A stretch of 64,000 bases of DNA from Neobacillus sp. SuZ13 (GTDB lineage: Bacteria > Bacillota > Bacilli > Bacillales > Cytobacillaceae), in contig NZ_CP126107.1 of NCBI RefSeq assembly GCF_030123365.1, forward strand, positions 3,991,501 through 4,055,500, in the 5' to 3' direction. Below are positions 43,720 through 52,497 of the stretch, piece after piece. Both the position numbers and the translations under genes were made by a program. Each line of letters opens with the position of its first letter. Position 1 is the first letter of the stretch. Under the pieces are notes generated by a model. It searched no databases. It had not been told where the DNA came from and saw only the letters and a list, made by a program, of their open reading frames with translations.

Positions 43720-43923
43720 TTATGCATCCTGAAAATATTCTTTGTAAAAGCCGCCTACTTTTCCTGTATTATCAACAATGTAATAAAATTCTTCTGTCTC
43801 ATTTTTTACATCATAGACTTTCCCAGCCGTTAAGGCATTATTGACAAGATATTTTTTGGCATCCGTATGAACGCATTTTATTTTTTTTATTGTTTCCCGA
43901 TCACGCCATGATAGATGAATCAT
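43720..43923 (-). CDS. DUF6501-like small protein, 67 residues
   Basis: The product M-I-H-L-S-W-R-D-R-E-T-I-K-K-I-K-C-V-H-T-D-A has a small beta-rich core with G-K-V-Y-D-V-K-N-E-T-E-E-F-Y-Y-I-V-D and ends G-G-F-Y-K-E-Y-F. This matches a Bacillaceae family that I recall as DUF6501. The ATG at 43923 follows GAAAGGAAGGG; upstream codons of the longer reading are not supported. Function is unknown. Confidence 0.7.
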   Translation of the reverse strand: MIHLSWRDRETIKKIKCVHTDAKKYLVNNALTAGKVYDVKNETEEFYYIVDNTGKVGGFYKEYFQDA

Positions 43924-44122
43924 TGGTGCACCCTTCCTTTCGTTCTTTGTCCCACTCCTAGTATAATCAAAATGGCTGGTGGTGCGCAACAAAATCAATA
44001 CATTAAGAAATTGTGAACTATTTTAAAATTTTATTAATTTTGGGTTCTCAAATGACCAAAAAAACATTACAATTATAAAAACTGAATATTCAATCCATTT
44101 TCTTGAGGAGGCATTCATAAGT

Positions 44123-44257
44123 ATGAAAATTATGAGTAATGAGCAATTAGTTGTTTCGTATCGGGATGCATTAAAGTCTGACAAGGAAAAAGAATGGATT
44201 AAGATATTAAAAGATGAAATCAAACGCCGTGGCCTAAGACCATTTAAAAATCGTTAA
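44123..44257 (+). CDS. sda: Sda-like inhibitor of sporulation kinases
   Basis: The 44-residue product M-K-I-M-S-N-E-Q-L-V-V-S-Y-R-D-A continues E-W-I-K-I-L-K-D-E-I-K-R-R-G-L. It shares the helical hairpin pattern of B. subtilis Sda (L-S-D-E-L-L-I-E-S-Y, then F-I-E-L-I-E-N-E-I-K-R-R-S-L), which blocks KinA/KinB autophosphorylation when replication is disturbed. The ATG at 44123 follows GAGGAGG by 11 bases; a second ATG at 44132 is possible. No clear DnaA box was found upstream. The PAS kinase at 22506 is a conceivable target. Confidence 0.78.
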   Translation: MKIMSNEQLVVSYRDALKSDKEKEWIKILKDEIKRRGLRPFKNR

Positions 44258-44264
44258 CTCGAAA

Positions 44265-44290
44265 AAACCGCTGAAAGGATTCAGCGGTTT
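44265..44290. terminator. Bidirectional terminator between sda and mnmH
   Basis: The arms AAACCGCTGA/TCAGCGGTTT are followed by a T tract and preceded by an A tract. Confidence 0.85.
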
Positions 44291-44291
44291 T

Positions 44292-45386
44292 TCAATTTAA
44301 TCTCAATTTAATTTCATTACTTGTTAAATCATTAGGATAAAGGGATAATTCAGTAAGTTTTCCTGCAATCTTGTCAGCCGCATCCACCGGATTATCAGCA
44401 AAGATCTCAAAGAATTCCCCTTCATACTCTTGTTTCGCATGGTCATAACGCGGATCATAATAGTATTCAAGTAAAAGGTGAATCATATCCGGGTAATTTC
44501 GCTCCGATAACGCTTGGATAAGTGAATTTCTGATATCAATAGCTTTAATACGCCTTAACACCTTTTCAATCCCATCTGATATCTTATCAAAATACCATGG
44601 CTCATTCTGGTAAGGAAGTACATATTCCGCCACAAGATGTGTTACTCTTTGTTCAATCGGGGTATTTAGATTGATATTTATCCCTCTCATCTTTTTATCC
44701 ATTAATTCCTCGGTTTGGACGGCTTTTCCGATTCTTTTGCTTTCTGCTTCCACGAGAAAGTAATCAGCACCCTTGATTTCGGTAAGTCCTTTAAATAGTA
44801 AGGAGTCAAATGTTTTTTGATTATGACCATCCCCAAGTCCGATTGTTCCGAATATAGAACCGCGATGCCCTGCCATCTCTTCAAGGTCTAAAATTGGATA
44901 TCCTCTTTTTTTCAAGACCTTTAAGACCTCTGTTTTCCCAACCCCTGTTAGTCCATGAAGGACAATAGCTTTGCCGGGAAGCATTTTTGGTAACTGTTCA
45001 AGAATATAGTGGCGGTACTCTTTATATCCACCTACTAGCCTACTAGCATAAATACCTGCAAACTCGAGAAACGTGACCACAGCTTTACTTCTCATCCCAC
45101 CTCGCCAGCAATGGATAATCAGCTCCGAATCGTTAGAAATGGCCTTCTTTATTGTTTGTAATAAGACAGGAATCTTAGGGGAAACGATTTCCATTGCTTT
45201 CCACTTAGCGTGCGATGGTCCTTCTTGTTTATAAATTGTTCCAATTATCTGACGTTCTTCATCTGTAAATAAGGGAACATTGATCGCTCCAGGAATTGCA
45301 CCATCATTAAACTCAATTGGTGAGCGTATATCAATGATTATAGGATTCTTAATCGTAAAAAGTTCTTCGACAGTCATTTCTTTCAT
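44292..45386 (-). CDS. mnmH: tRNA 2-selenouridine synthase
   Basis: MnmH (SelU/YbbB) replaces the sulfur of 2-thiouridine at wobble position 34 of tRNAs with selenium from selenophosphate, through a geranyl intermediate. The 364 residues equal the E. coli length. An N-terminal rhodanese domain has the catalytic Cys93 in H-C-W-R-G-G-M-R-S and a C-terminal P-loop domain has G-L-T-G-V-G-K-T (145-152). The ATG at 45386 follows GAGGAGC; upstream codons to 45461 are rejected. It implies SelD elsewhere in the genome and agrees with the UGA-containing fdhF. Confidence 0.92.
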   Translation of the reverse strand: MKEMTVEELFTIKNPIIIDIRSPIEFNDGAIPGAINVPLFTDEERQIIGTIYKQEGPSHAKWKAMEIVSPKIPVLLQTIKKAISNDSELIIHCWRGGMRSKAVVTFLEFAGIYASRLVGGYKEYRHYILEQLPKMLPGKAIVLHGLTGVGKTEVLKVLKKRGYPILDLEEMAGHRGSIFGTIGLGDGHNQKTFDSLLFKGLTEIKGADYFLVEAESKRIGKAVQTEELMDKKMRGININLNTPIEQRVTHLVAEYVLPYQNEPWYFDKISDGIEKVLRRIKAIDIRNSLIQALSERNYPDMIHLLLEYYYDPRYDHAKQEYEGEFFEIFADNPVDAADKIAGKLTELSLYPNDLTSNEIKLRLN

Positions 45387-45566
45387 ATCATCTACGCTCC
45401 TCTTAAAAATTCTTATTGAATAAATCAAATATCTATTAGAAAACAAACAAAACTTCCACAATGGGAAGTTTCGAAAAAAGTCAACTAGTGTAAATTAGAA
45501 TTTCCTACGTATCTATTATACAGGAAACATCCCTTGCATTCAAGGAGAGACAGTTACCCTGTGTGC

Positions 45567-46352
45567 TTATACCATTTTTGATATTGGTTTAAAAACAGAC
45601 ATTAACTTTTCCATCTCAACCAGTTTTCCATTATGAAATTGATCGACAATTTTGCTGCCAACTATAACTCCATCACAGTACTTTGTTAAGTCTGCAATCT
45701 GTTCTTGGCTTGAAATGCCGAAGCCCGCCAAGACAGGAATTGGACTTTGAGCTTTTACATTCTGTAAGAATTGATTCAATTCCGAATCATATTCATTTCT
45801 CACACCTGTAATCCCCTTAATTGTTACCGTGTATAAAAATCCCCTGCCCTTATTTGCAATCGTTTTGATTCGCTCAATAGGTGTTGTGAGCGTGACAAGA
45901 CGAATTAATTCTATTTCAGCTTCATCTAGCTGCGGTGTAATAATCCCTTCTTCTTCTATCGGTAAATCGGGAATAATACACCCGTCTACACCTGCATTCC
46001 GTATATCTTGGACAAATTCATTGATCCCATAGCGATATATTGGATTTAAATAAGTCATAAGCAGGATTGGAACATTAATTTCCTTTCGTGCCTTTCCTAA
46101 TTCTGTAATAATGCTCTTAAGCGTTGTGCCATTTCCAAGTGCTCTAATTCCCGCTTGCTGGATGGTTGGTCCATCAGCCACTGGATCCGAAAATGGAACC
46201 CCCACCTCAATGGCCGTTGCACCGAATTTCTCTAATAATTGAAGACGATCAACCAAACATTCCAGTCCGCCATCTCCTGCCATGATGTATGGAACAAACG
46301 CTTTTGTATTATTCTCTTTCAATGCTGCAAAAGTTTTTTCAAAACGGTTCAT
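45567..46352 (-). CDS. trpA: Tryptophan synthase alpha subunit
   Basis: TrpA cleaves indole-3-glycerol phosphate to indole and glyceraldehyde 3-phosphate in complex with TrpB. The 261-residue TIM barrel has the catalytic Glu in A-T-A-I-E-V-G-V-P-F-S-D-P (about residue 46) and catalytic Asp in G-C-I-I-P-D-L-P-I (about 130 after the G-V-D start), plus the phosphate loop G-F-G-I-S. It starts three bases after trpB and is the last gene of the operon; no aroH, hisC or tyrA follows, unlike the B. subtilis supraoperon. Confidence 0.97.
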   Translation of the reverse strand: MNRFEKTFAALKENNTKAFVPYIMAGDGGLECLVDRLQLLEKFGATAIEVGVPFSDPVADGPTIQQAGIRALGNGTTLKSIITELGKARKEINVPILLMTYLNPIYRYGINEFVQDIRNAGVDGCIIPDLPIEEEGIITPQLDEAEIELIRLVTLTTPIERIKTIANKGRGFLYTVTIKGITGVRNEYDSELNQFLQNVKAQSPIPVLAGFGISSQEQIADLTKYCDGVIVGSKIVDQFHNGKLVEMEKLMSVFKPISKMV

Positions 46353-46355
46353 TTT

Positions 46356-47555
46356 TTATCTCTCCTCTCCTAAACGTGTTTTCACCGTATCAACATCTTT
46401 GTCACCGCGCCCTGATAAACAAACTACTATTTTTTGCGATTCGTCCATTTCTGCGGCCAGCTTTACTGCAAAAGCAATGGCATGTGCACTTTCAAGAGCT
46501 GGGATGATTCCTTCCAGTCTAGATAAAAGCTGAAAAGCGTCCAGCGCCTCTTTATCGGTAATCGAATGATATTTTGCACGACCAATGTCATGTAAATAGC
46601 TATGCTCAGGTCCGATACCAGGATAATCTAATCCGGCCGAGATAGAATGTGCTTCCTGAACTTGACCATCTTGGTCTTGCAAAAGATACATGAGTGCTCC
46701 ATGTAATACCCCTGGACTTCCCTTAGTTAAGGAGGCTGCATGGTACTTTGTATCAACACCCTGTCCAGCTGCTTCTACCCCGTAGAGACTGACCTCTTCA
46801 TCTTCGATAAATGGATAGAACATCCCCATTGCATTACTCCCTCCGCCAATACAGGCTACCACGGCATCTGGAAGTGTCCCTTCGCTTAATTGGAATTGGT
46901 GTTTTGTTTCCTTACCGATCACACTTTGGAAATCCCTGACCATCTGAGGAAATGGATGCGGCCCCATTACAGAACCCAATAAATAGTGAGTATCATCAAC
47001 ATTTTCGACCCAGTATCTTAACGCCTCATTTACTGCATCTTTCAATGTAGCGCTCCCAGAGGTAACACTAACAACCTTTGCACCCAGCAATTCCATTCTA
47101 AAAACATTAAGGGCCTGCCTTTTGATGTCCTCTTCACCCATGAACACGATACAATCAAGATTTAATAAAGCACAAACGGTCGCGGTTGCCACACCATGCT
47201 GGCCAGCTCCCGTTTCAGCGACGATTTTTTTCTTTCCCATACGTACGGCTAATAGTGCTTGCCCAATAGCATTATTAATTTTATGGGCACCTGTATGGTT
47301 TAAATCTTCTCTTTTAAGAAAAATCTTAGCTCCTCTGGCATGTCTTGTAAGATTATCTGCATAATACAACGGCGTTTCTCTACCAACATAGTTTTTTAAT
47401 AACTCTTGAATTTCCACATGAAAGGAAGGATCCTTTTTCGCGCTTTCATACGCTTCACCAAGTTCTATTACTGCTTTCATCAATGTTTCAGGGACAAATC
47501 TTCCTCCGAAAATGCCGAAGTGGCCTTTCTCATTTGGTAATGTATAAGTGTTCAT
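46356..47555 (-). CDS. trpB: Tryptophan synthase beta subunit
   Basis: TrpB joins indole and serine using pyridoxal phosphate. The 399-residue protein shows the PLP-binding Lys in [10 protein letters not shown] (about residue 93), E-T-G-A-G-Q-H-G, the phosphate loop G-G-G-S-N-A-M-G and C-L-S-G-R-G-D-K-D near the end. The ATG follows GGAGGTAAAGGGA and lies five bases after trpF. Confidence 0.97.
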   Translation of the reverse strand: MNTYTLPNEKGHFGIFGGRFVPETLMKAVIELGEAYESAKKDPSFHVEIQELLKNYVGRETPLYYADNLTRHARGAKIFLKREDLNHTGAHKINNAIGQALLAVRMGKKKIVAETGAGQHGVATATVCALLNLDCIVFMGEEDIKRQALNVFRMELLGAKVVSVTSGSATLKDAVNEALRYWVENVDDTHYLLGSVMGPHPFPQMVRDFQSVIGKETKHQFQLSEGTLPDAVVACIGGGSNAMGMFYPFIEDEEVSLYGVEAAGQGVDTKYHAASLTKGSPGVLHGALMYLLQDQDGQVQEAHSISAGLDYPGIGPEHSYLHDIGRAKYHSITDKEALDAFQLLSRLEGIIPALESAHAIAFAVKLAAEMDESQKIVVCLSGRGDKDVDTVKTRLGEER

Positions 47556-47560
47556 TCCCT

Positions 47561-48178
47561 TTACCTCCCTACAGGTGTGCTTTTCGCTTTTTCTATAAAT
47601 GTTTTAATCTTATCTAAATCCTTTTTCCCATCGGTTTCTACACCCGAGCTAACATCTACCATATATGGTCGAATAATATTAATCGCTTCTTCCACATTGT
47701 TTGCATGCAAACCACCGGCAAGGATAATTTTGTGATTATTAATCAGGTTAGGGTCAACCTCATTCCAATTAAATACAGTTCCATTTCCGCCTCTGTATTT
47801 GCCCTTAGGACTATCTAATAAAATAAACTCGTTTGGATAATCAGCTAATGCTGCTAAGCCTTCATTTCCTTGAAAACTTATTGATTTTATAACTGGCAAG
47901 GACAGCGATTCACTAAATCGTCCTGTTTCGTCTCCGTGTAATTGAATATGTGTAAGTCCTACAATAGAAGCAATTTTCTCAATTTCTTCACGTGATTCAT
48001 TTACAAAGACACCGACCTTATGAACCTCAGCTGGTAAATAACCAATAATTTCTTGCGCTTTCTCAATGGTGACTCTGCGCTTACTTTCTGCAAAGACAAA
48101 CCCAATAGCATCAGCACCATAACGAACGGCTTCGATCCCAGTTTCTACATCAGTGATTCCACAAATTTTCACTTTCAT
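47561..48178 (-). CDS. trpF: Phosphoribosylanthranilate isomerase
   Basis: TrpF carries out the Amadori rearrangement of phosphoribosylanthranilate. The 205-residue barrel has the catalytic Cys in V-K-I-C-G-I-T (about residue 5) and Asp in [10 protein letters not shown] (about 175). Its start overlaps the trpC stop by four bases (ATGA) with a GGAGGTG site inside trpC. Confidence 0.95.
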   Translation of the reverse strand: MKVKICGITDVETGIEAVRYGADAIGFVFAESKRRVTIEKAQEIIGYLPAEVHKVGVFVNESREEIEKIASIVGLTHIQLHGDETGRFSESLSLPVIKSISFQGNEGLAALADYPNEFILLDSPKGKYRGGNGTVFNWNEVDPNLINNHKIILAGGLHANNVEEAINIIRPYMVDVSSGVETDGKKDLDKIKTFIEKAKSTPVGR

Positions 48179-48966
48179 TTAATGACACCTCCAATAAGCG
48201 GCAAGCGAAAGTCTAAAAAGGATTGTTTCACATCTGAACTTTTCATTAATGCTTCGCCCACTAATATTCCATTAGCTCCTGCATTTCTAACGCGTGCTAC
48301 ATCCTCTTGGTGATGAATTCCACTTTCACTAATGAGATAAGCACCAGAGTTTTTAACAATCAATGCTAAGGTCTCCGTCACTTCCAGGGAGACGTGAAAT
48401 GTCTTTAAGTCACGATTATTTACCCCAATCAACTTTGCGCCGGTCTTTAGTCCTATTTCCAATTCTTCCTGATTATGAACTTCAACCAATACTTCTAGAC
48501 CTAGCTCCTTAGCGTATTGAAAAAGTTCAATCAATCTCTGTTCATCTAAGGCAGCTACTATCAATAAAATGATATCCGCACCATTTGAGGCAGCAAGCTT
48601 TATTTGCAATTCGTCTATGATAAAATCTTTACAGAGAATCGGCAGGTTTACTTTACTCCGAACTGCTCTTAAATCGGAGAAAGATCCTTTAAAAAAAGTT
48701 TGGTCCGTTAAAACGGAAATAGCTGACGCGCCATATGCTTCATATAGTCCCGCCTGATAGGCAGGATCAATCGAGTTATTAATGATACCTTTCGAAGGCG
48801 ATGCCCGCTTAAACTCTGAGATAATCGATATTTGATCGGTTGTTTTTAGCTTTTGAATAAATGATCTTCTCGGCTGGTTTGTTTCTTCGAATAGTTGGTT
48901 CCCTTCTCGAAGGAATAGAACTTCTTTTTTCTTTTGTTCAATAATTTTATCTAAAATGGTTGCCAC
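48175..48966 (-). CDS. trpC: Indole-3-glycerol phosphate synthase
   Basis: TrpC closes the indole ring with loss of CO2. The 263 residues contain the family motifs I-S-E-F-K-R-A-S-P-S-K-G (about 50-61), I-L-C-K-D-F-I-I-D and L-I-G-V-N-N-R-D-L-K-T-F. The start is GTG directly after the trpD stop codon, with AGAGGCG upstream. Confidence 0.96.
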   Translation of the reverse strand: MATILDKIIEQKKKEVLFLREGNQLFEETNQPRRSFIQKLKTTDQISIISEFKRASPSKGIINNSIDPAYQAGLYEAYGASAISVLTDQTFFKGSFSDLRAVRSKVNLPILCKDFIIDELQIKLAASNGADIILLIVAALDEQRLIELFQYAKELGLEVLVEVHNQEELEIGLKTGAKLIGVNNRDLKTFHVSLEVTETLALIVKNSGAYLISESGIHHQEDVARVRNAGANGILVGEALMKSSDVKQSFLDFRLPLIGGVIK

Positions 48967-49995
48967 TTATATCGCCTCTTTCTGCCCTGCAGCTTGAGAT
49001 TTTTCAATCAGAGTGGTTAATTTTTCATAAGCAGCACCAGAATCAATGACCTCTCTTGCTACGTGGATACCTTCCTTAATGGAACTTGCTTTTCCAGCTG
49101 TAAAGATTCCGAGCCCCGAATTAAGTATTACCGTGTCACGGTAAGCGCCCTTTTCCCCTTTTAACACATTGATCAAAATTTCTGCGTTTTCCTTGGAGTC
49201 ACCACCCTTAATACAACTGTTATCATATTGTGGAAGATTGACTTCTTCTGGGAAGAATGACTGATTAGTAATGATACCATCCTCTAAAATGGTTAAATGG
49301 TTTTCCCCTTGAAGCGATGCTTCATCCATAAAGCCTGCTCCATTGATGACAATGGCCCGCTTGCGTCCTAACTTTAAAAGTACTTCAGCAAACACATTCA
49401 ATAAATCTCTCCGATACACACCCAACAATTGATAGTCCAACTCAATTGGGTTTGTAAGTGGTCCAATAAAGTTAAATATCGTTGGAATCTTTAATTGTTT
49501 TCGGACGGTCATGACTTTCTTTAATTTTGGATGAACATTTGGTGCAAATAAAAAAGATAAGCCAATTTCCTGTAGAATTTCTTCTGTTCTTTCTGCTGAT
49601 AGATTTAAATTAATCCCTAAATATTCGAGTACATCGGCACTGCCCGTTTTACTCGAAACACTTCGATTGCCATGCTTGGCAACAGGAATTCCAGCACTAG
49701 CAATCACAAAAGCAGAAGTAGTACTTACATTGAAACTTGAAGAACCATCTCCTCCGGTCCCACAATTATCGATAACGCCTGAAAATTTCTCTTTAAATTT
49801 CAGTGTATTTGCTTTCATTGCTTTTACTATTCCGGTAATTTCTTCGACTGTTTCTCCTTTTGACTTCAAGCCCATTAAGAAGGCAGCAATTTCAGATTCT
49901 GAAACCTCTTCACCCAAAATGCAACTAACCGCTTCTTTCATCTGGTTTTCAGAAAATGATTCACGTTTAGCTAATTGGAGTAAATAATTCTTCAT
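48967..49995 (-). CDS. trpD: Anthranilate phosphoribosyltransferase
   Basis: TrpD couples anthranilate to phosphoribosyl pyrophosphate. The 342-residue protein has the PRPP loop D-N-C-G-T-G-G-D-G-S-S-S-F-N-V-S-T, K-H-G-N-R-S-V-S-S-K-T-G-S-A-D and R-T-E-E-I-L-Q motifs. It overlaps trpG by 29 bp. Confidence 0.96.
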   Translation of the reverse strand: MKNYLLQLAKRESFSENQMKEAVSCILGEEVSESEIAAFLMGLKSKGETVEEITGIVKAMKANTLKFKEKFSGVIDNCGTGGDGSSSFNVSTTSAFVIASAGIPVAKHGNRSVSSKTGSADVLEYLGINLNLSAERTEEILQEIGLSFLFAPNVHPKLKKVMTVRKQLKIPTIFNFIGPLTNPIELDYQLLGVYRRDLLNVFAEVLLKLGRKRAIVINGAGFMDEASLQGENHLTILEDGIITNQSFFPEEVNLPQYDNSCIKGGDSKENAEILINVLKGEKGAYRDTVILNSGLGIFTAGKASSIKEGIHVAREVIDSGAAYEKLTTLIEKSQAAGQKEAI

Positions 49996-50578
49996 TTTTC
50001 TTCATCCTCTCTATCTCATTTAAAAAGTTATTTAGGATTTGTTTGCCGGAAGGAGTACCGATCGACTCCGGATGAAACTGAAGCCCAAAAACAGGATAGT
50101 CACGATGTCTGATCGCCATAATTTCCTGATCCTCGTCAGAATGAGCGATGCACTCGAGCACTTCAGGAATACTACACTTTTCAATAATTAATGAATGATA
50201 GCGCATGACTTCTAAAGGGTTGGGCAGCTCTGCAAATAATCCATCGCACTGATGCGAAATGAATGATGTTTTACCATGCTTGATTAGGGCTGCTCTTTTT
50301 ATCTCACCACCGAATGCTGCACCGATCGCTTGATGGCCAAGACAAATTCCTAAAATTGGTATTTTATTAAAAAATGTTTGAATTAATTCAATGCAAATTC
50401 CGGCATCCTCTGGCTTTCCTGGTCCCGGAGAAAGAATGATTGCTTTAGGGTTTAATTCCTTGATTTGTTCCATGTTTAGCTGATTATTCCTAAAAACTGT
50501 TATCTGTTCCCCTAGTTCCCCTAGATATTGATAGAGGTTGAATGTGAACGAATCAAAATTATCAATCAGTAAAATCAT
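49967..50578 (-). CDS. trpG: Anthranilate synthase glutaminase subunit (TrpG/PabA)
   Basis: This class I glutaminase supplies ammonia to TrpE. The 203-residue protein has the nucleophile Cys in G-I-C-L-G-H-Q-A (about residue 79), the oxyanion motif S-P-G-P-G-K-P, and the His/Glu pair in F-H-P-E-S-I. Lying inside the trp operon and overlapping trpE by four bases makes it a trp-dedicated or shared subunit; in B. subtilis the equivalent sits in the folate operon. Confidence 0.95.
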   Translation of the reverse strand: MILLIDNFDSFTFNLYQYLGELGEQITVFRNNQLNMEQIKELNPKAIILSPGPGKPEDAGICIELIQTFFNKIPILGICLGHQAIGAAFGGEIKRAALIKHGKTSFISHQCDGLFAELPNPLEVMRYHSLIIEKCSIPEVLECIAHSDEDQEIMAIRHRDYPVFGLQFHPESIGTPSGKQILNNFLNEIERMKKNEELFTPIS

Positions 50579-51963
50579 TTCTCACCCTCCAAGAAAGAGT
50601 TTAGTTTGTTTATCGTCTCTTGATATTCGGACTCTGGATTTGAATCATACACGATCCCAGCTCCGGCTTGAATATAAGCCGAACCCTCTTTTAAAATCAT
50701 CGTCCGAATGGCAAGGGCAAAATCCATATTTCCATCGGCGGATATATATCCAACAGCTCCTGAATATAACCCTCGTTTTGACTTTTCCAAAGAGTTAATA
50801 ATCTCCATCGCTCGAACCTTAGGAGCTCCTGAAACAGTCCCGGCAGGCAGACAGGCAGCAAGCGCATCTATGGCTGTCTTGTCAGAATTTAAATGACCGC
50901 TTACTTCTGAGACAAGGTGCATCACATGTCGATATTTCTCCACTGCCATATACTTATCGACTTGAACGGACCCAAATTCGCAAATTTTTCCGAGGTCATT
51001 TCTGCCAAGATCGACTAGCATCTTATGTTCTGCTAATTCCTTTTCATCATTTTTCAATTCTTGTTCAATTAACAAATCTTCTTCATTTGTTTTCCCGCGT
51101 CTTTTTGTACCAGCGATAGGATTCGAAATAACTGTCTGTGCTCTTGTTTTAATTAAGCTCTCAGGAGATGAGCCAATCACGGTATAGCCGTCAAAATCAA
51201 TATAAAACATATAGGGTGTTGGATTATTTGCACGGTGTTTGCGATAAAGTGATAATGGATCTCCATTAAATGCTGATTTCATCCTCCTCGAAAGAACCAC
51301 CTGAAAAATATCACCAGCTAAAATATGTTCCTTGGCAATTTCTACATTTTTGATAAAGGTTTCTTTTGTTGTTTCAGAGTTAAAGCCTGAAAAATTAAAA
51401 GGCTCTTCTGTTGGGTAAAAAGTAGGCTGTTTGAGTTCTTCTATTCTGCGATCGATTCTTTTTTCAATTACAGCGGTGTCGCTCTCCTTCATTAAAGGAC
51501 AACCACAAATCAAAACCTTGTCTTGAAGATGATCAAAGACTATTACTTCTTCATAAAACATTAAGTGTACATCCGGCATTTCCATACCGTTTGGAAATTC
51601 CTCTCCTATCACTTCATACTGCCTAATAATGTCATAGCCTACAAATCCAACTGCCCCTCCAATAAACGGGAAGGGATACTCTTCAAAGCCCATTGGCGGG
51701 ATAAGTCTCTTTAACACTTCTAGAGGATTACCCGTTAAAACTTCTTTTTCACCATTCCGCTTAAGAATCTCATTCCGATCGCCCCTCGAAATAAGTTCAA
51801 AGGCCGGATCTGCACCAATAAAGGAATATCGGCCAGAATCATTATACTTATGTGAACTTTCTAAGAGGAATTTCTTTTTCCCGTTTATTTTTTTTAAGAT
51901 GGAAATGGGTGTAAGCGTGTCTCCTTTGATTTCCTTTATGAAAAAATCCATTTTAGTTTTCAT
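50575..51963 (-). CDS. trpE: Anthranilate synthase component I
   Basis: TrpE makes anthranilate from chorismate and ammonia. The 462-residue protein has the Trp-feedback motif L-L-E-S-S (about residue 33), I-G-S-S-P-E-S and the C-terminal chorismate-binding motifs G-R-N-D-L-G, L-P-A-G-T-V-S-G-A-P-K-V-R-A-M and Q-A-G-A-G-I-V. It is the first gene of trpEGDCFBA, behind a T-box leader; the ATG follows GAAGGGAG. Confidence 0.97.
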   Translation of the reverse strand: MKTKMDFFIKEIKGDTLTPISILKKINGKKKFLLESSHKYNDSGRYSFIGADPAFELISRGDRNEILKRNGEKEVLTGNPLEVLKRLIPPMGFEEYPFPFIGGAVGFVGYDIIRQYEVIGEEFPNGMEMPDVHLMFYEEVIVFDHLQDKVLICGCPLMKESDTAVIEKRIDRRIEELKQPTFYPTEEPFNFSGFNSETTKETFIKNVEIAKEHILAGDIFQVVLSRRMKSAFNGDPLSLYRKHRANNPTPYMFYIDFDGYTVIGSSPESLIKTRAQTVISNPIAGTKRRGKTNEEDLLIEQELKNDEKELAEHKMLVDLGRNDLGKICEFGSVQVDKYMAVEKYRHVMHLVSEVSGHLNSDKTAIDALAACLPAGTVSGAPKVRAMEIINSLEKSKRGLYSGAVGYISADGNMDFALAIRTMILKEGSAYIQAGAGIVYDSNPESEYQETINKLNSFLEGEK

Positions 51964-51993
51964 GTTAGGACTCCCTTCTAAATAAAAAAAAAA

Positions 51994-52289
51994 AATCGTC
52001 CTCTATATGCGCAAAAATTTACGCATATAGAGGACGATTCTATGGTCGTGGTGCCACCTCTGTTTGAAGCTGTTTAATCAACCTGCTTCCTCTTCAGATA
52101 CGGAACAATCTGTTCGATATCCTATCCTTTTAACGGTGGAGACCCGTGCATCCCTACTTAGATTCAAGACGCCTCTCACAAGTCCATTCCACAAATCCTT
52201 TCTTATCGGGCTCCCACCTACCCCGACTCTCTTGAAAGAAATAAATTAGTGTACTCCTCTTGTTCAACGAGTTAATTATTTAACTTTGA
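51994..52289 (-). promoter_or_regulatory. Tryptophan T-box leader of the trp operon
   Basis: On the minus strand the leader ends with the T-box antiterminator core AGAGGTGGCACCACGAC (52061 to 52045), then a strong terminator (51994-52039, arms AATCGTCCTCTATATGCG/CGCATATAGAGGACGATT) with a long T tract. Upstream is a Stem I-like region with GGAATGGACT; the UGG triplet (52186-52184) is the likely specifier for tryptophan. Uncharged tRNA-Trp would favour antitermination. This replaces TRAP control known in B. subtilis. Confidence 0.92.
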
Positions 52290-52294
52290 TTTAT

Positions 52295-52323
52295 ATCCTA
52301 CGCAAATTTCACACTGAAGTCAA
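52295..52323 (-). promoter_or_regulatory. Sigma-A promoter of the trp operon
   Basis: TTGACT (52323 to 52318) and TAGGAT (52300 to 52295) are separated by exactly 17 bases and lie directly upstream of the T-box leader. Confidence 0.75.
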
Positions 52324-52497
52324 GGAAAATATTCAGAAATTTTTTAATTAGTTTGAAAATTAATTTTCCTCCTCCACGGTCTTTAAATCATTGGCCTAAT
52401 TATTAATTCCATTTAAAGGATGTTCCAACTATGTTTTTTTAAAAGTGAATAAGCGAATAGTAATAGTAGCAAATAACGAAGGCGGGATTGAAGATTA

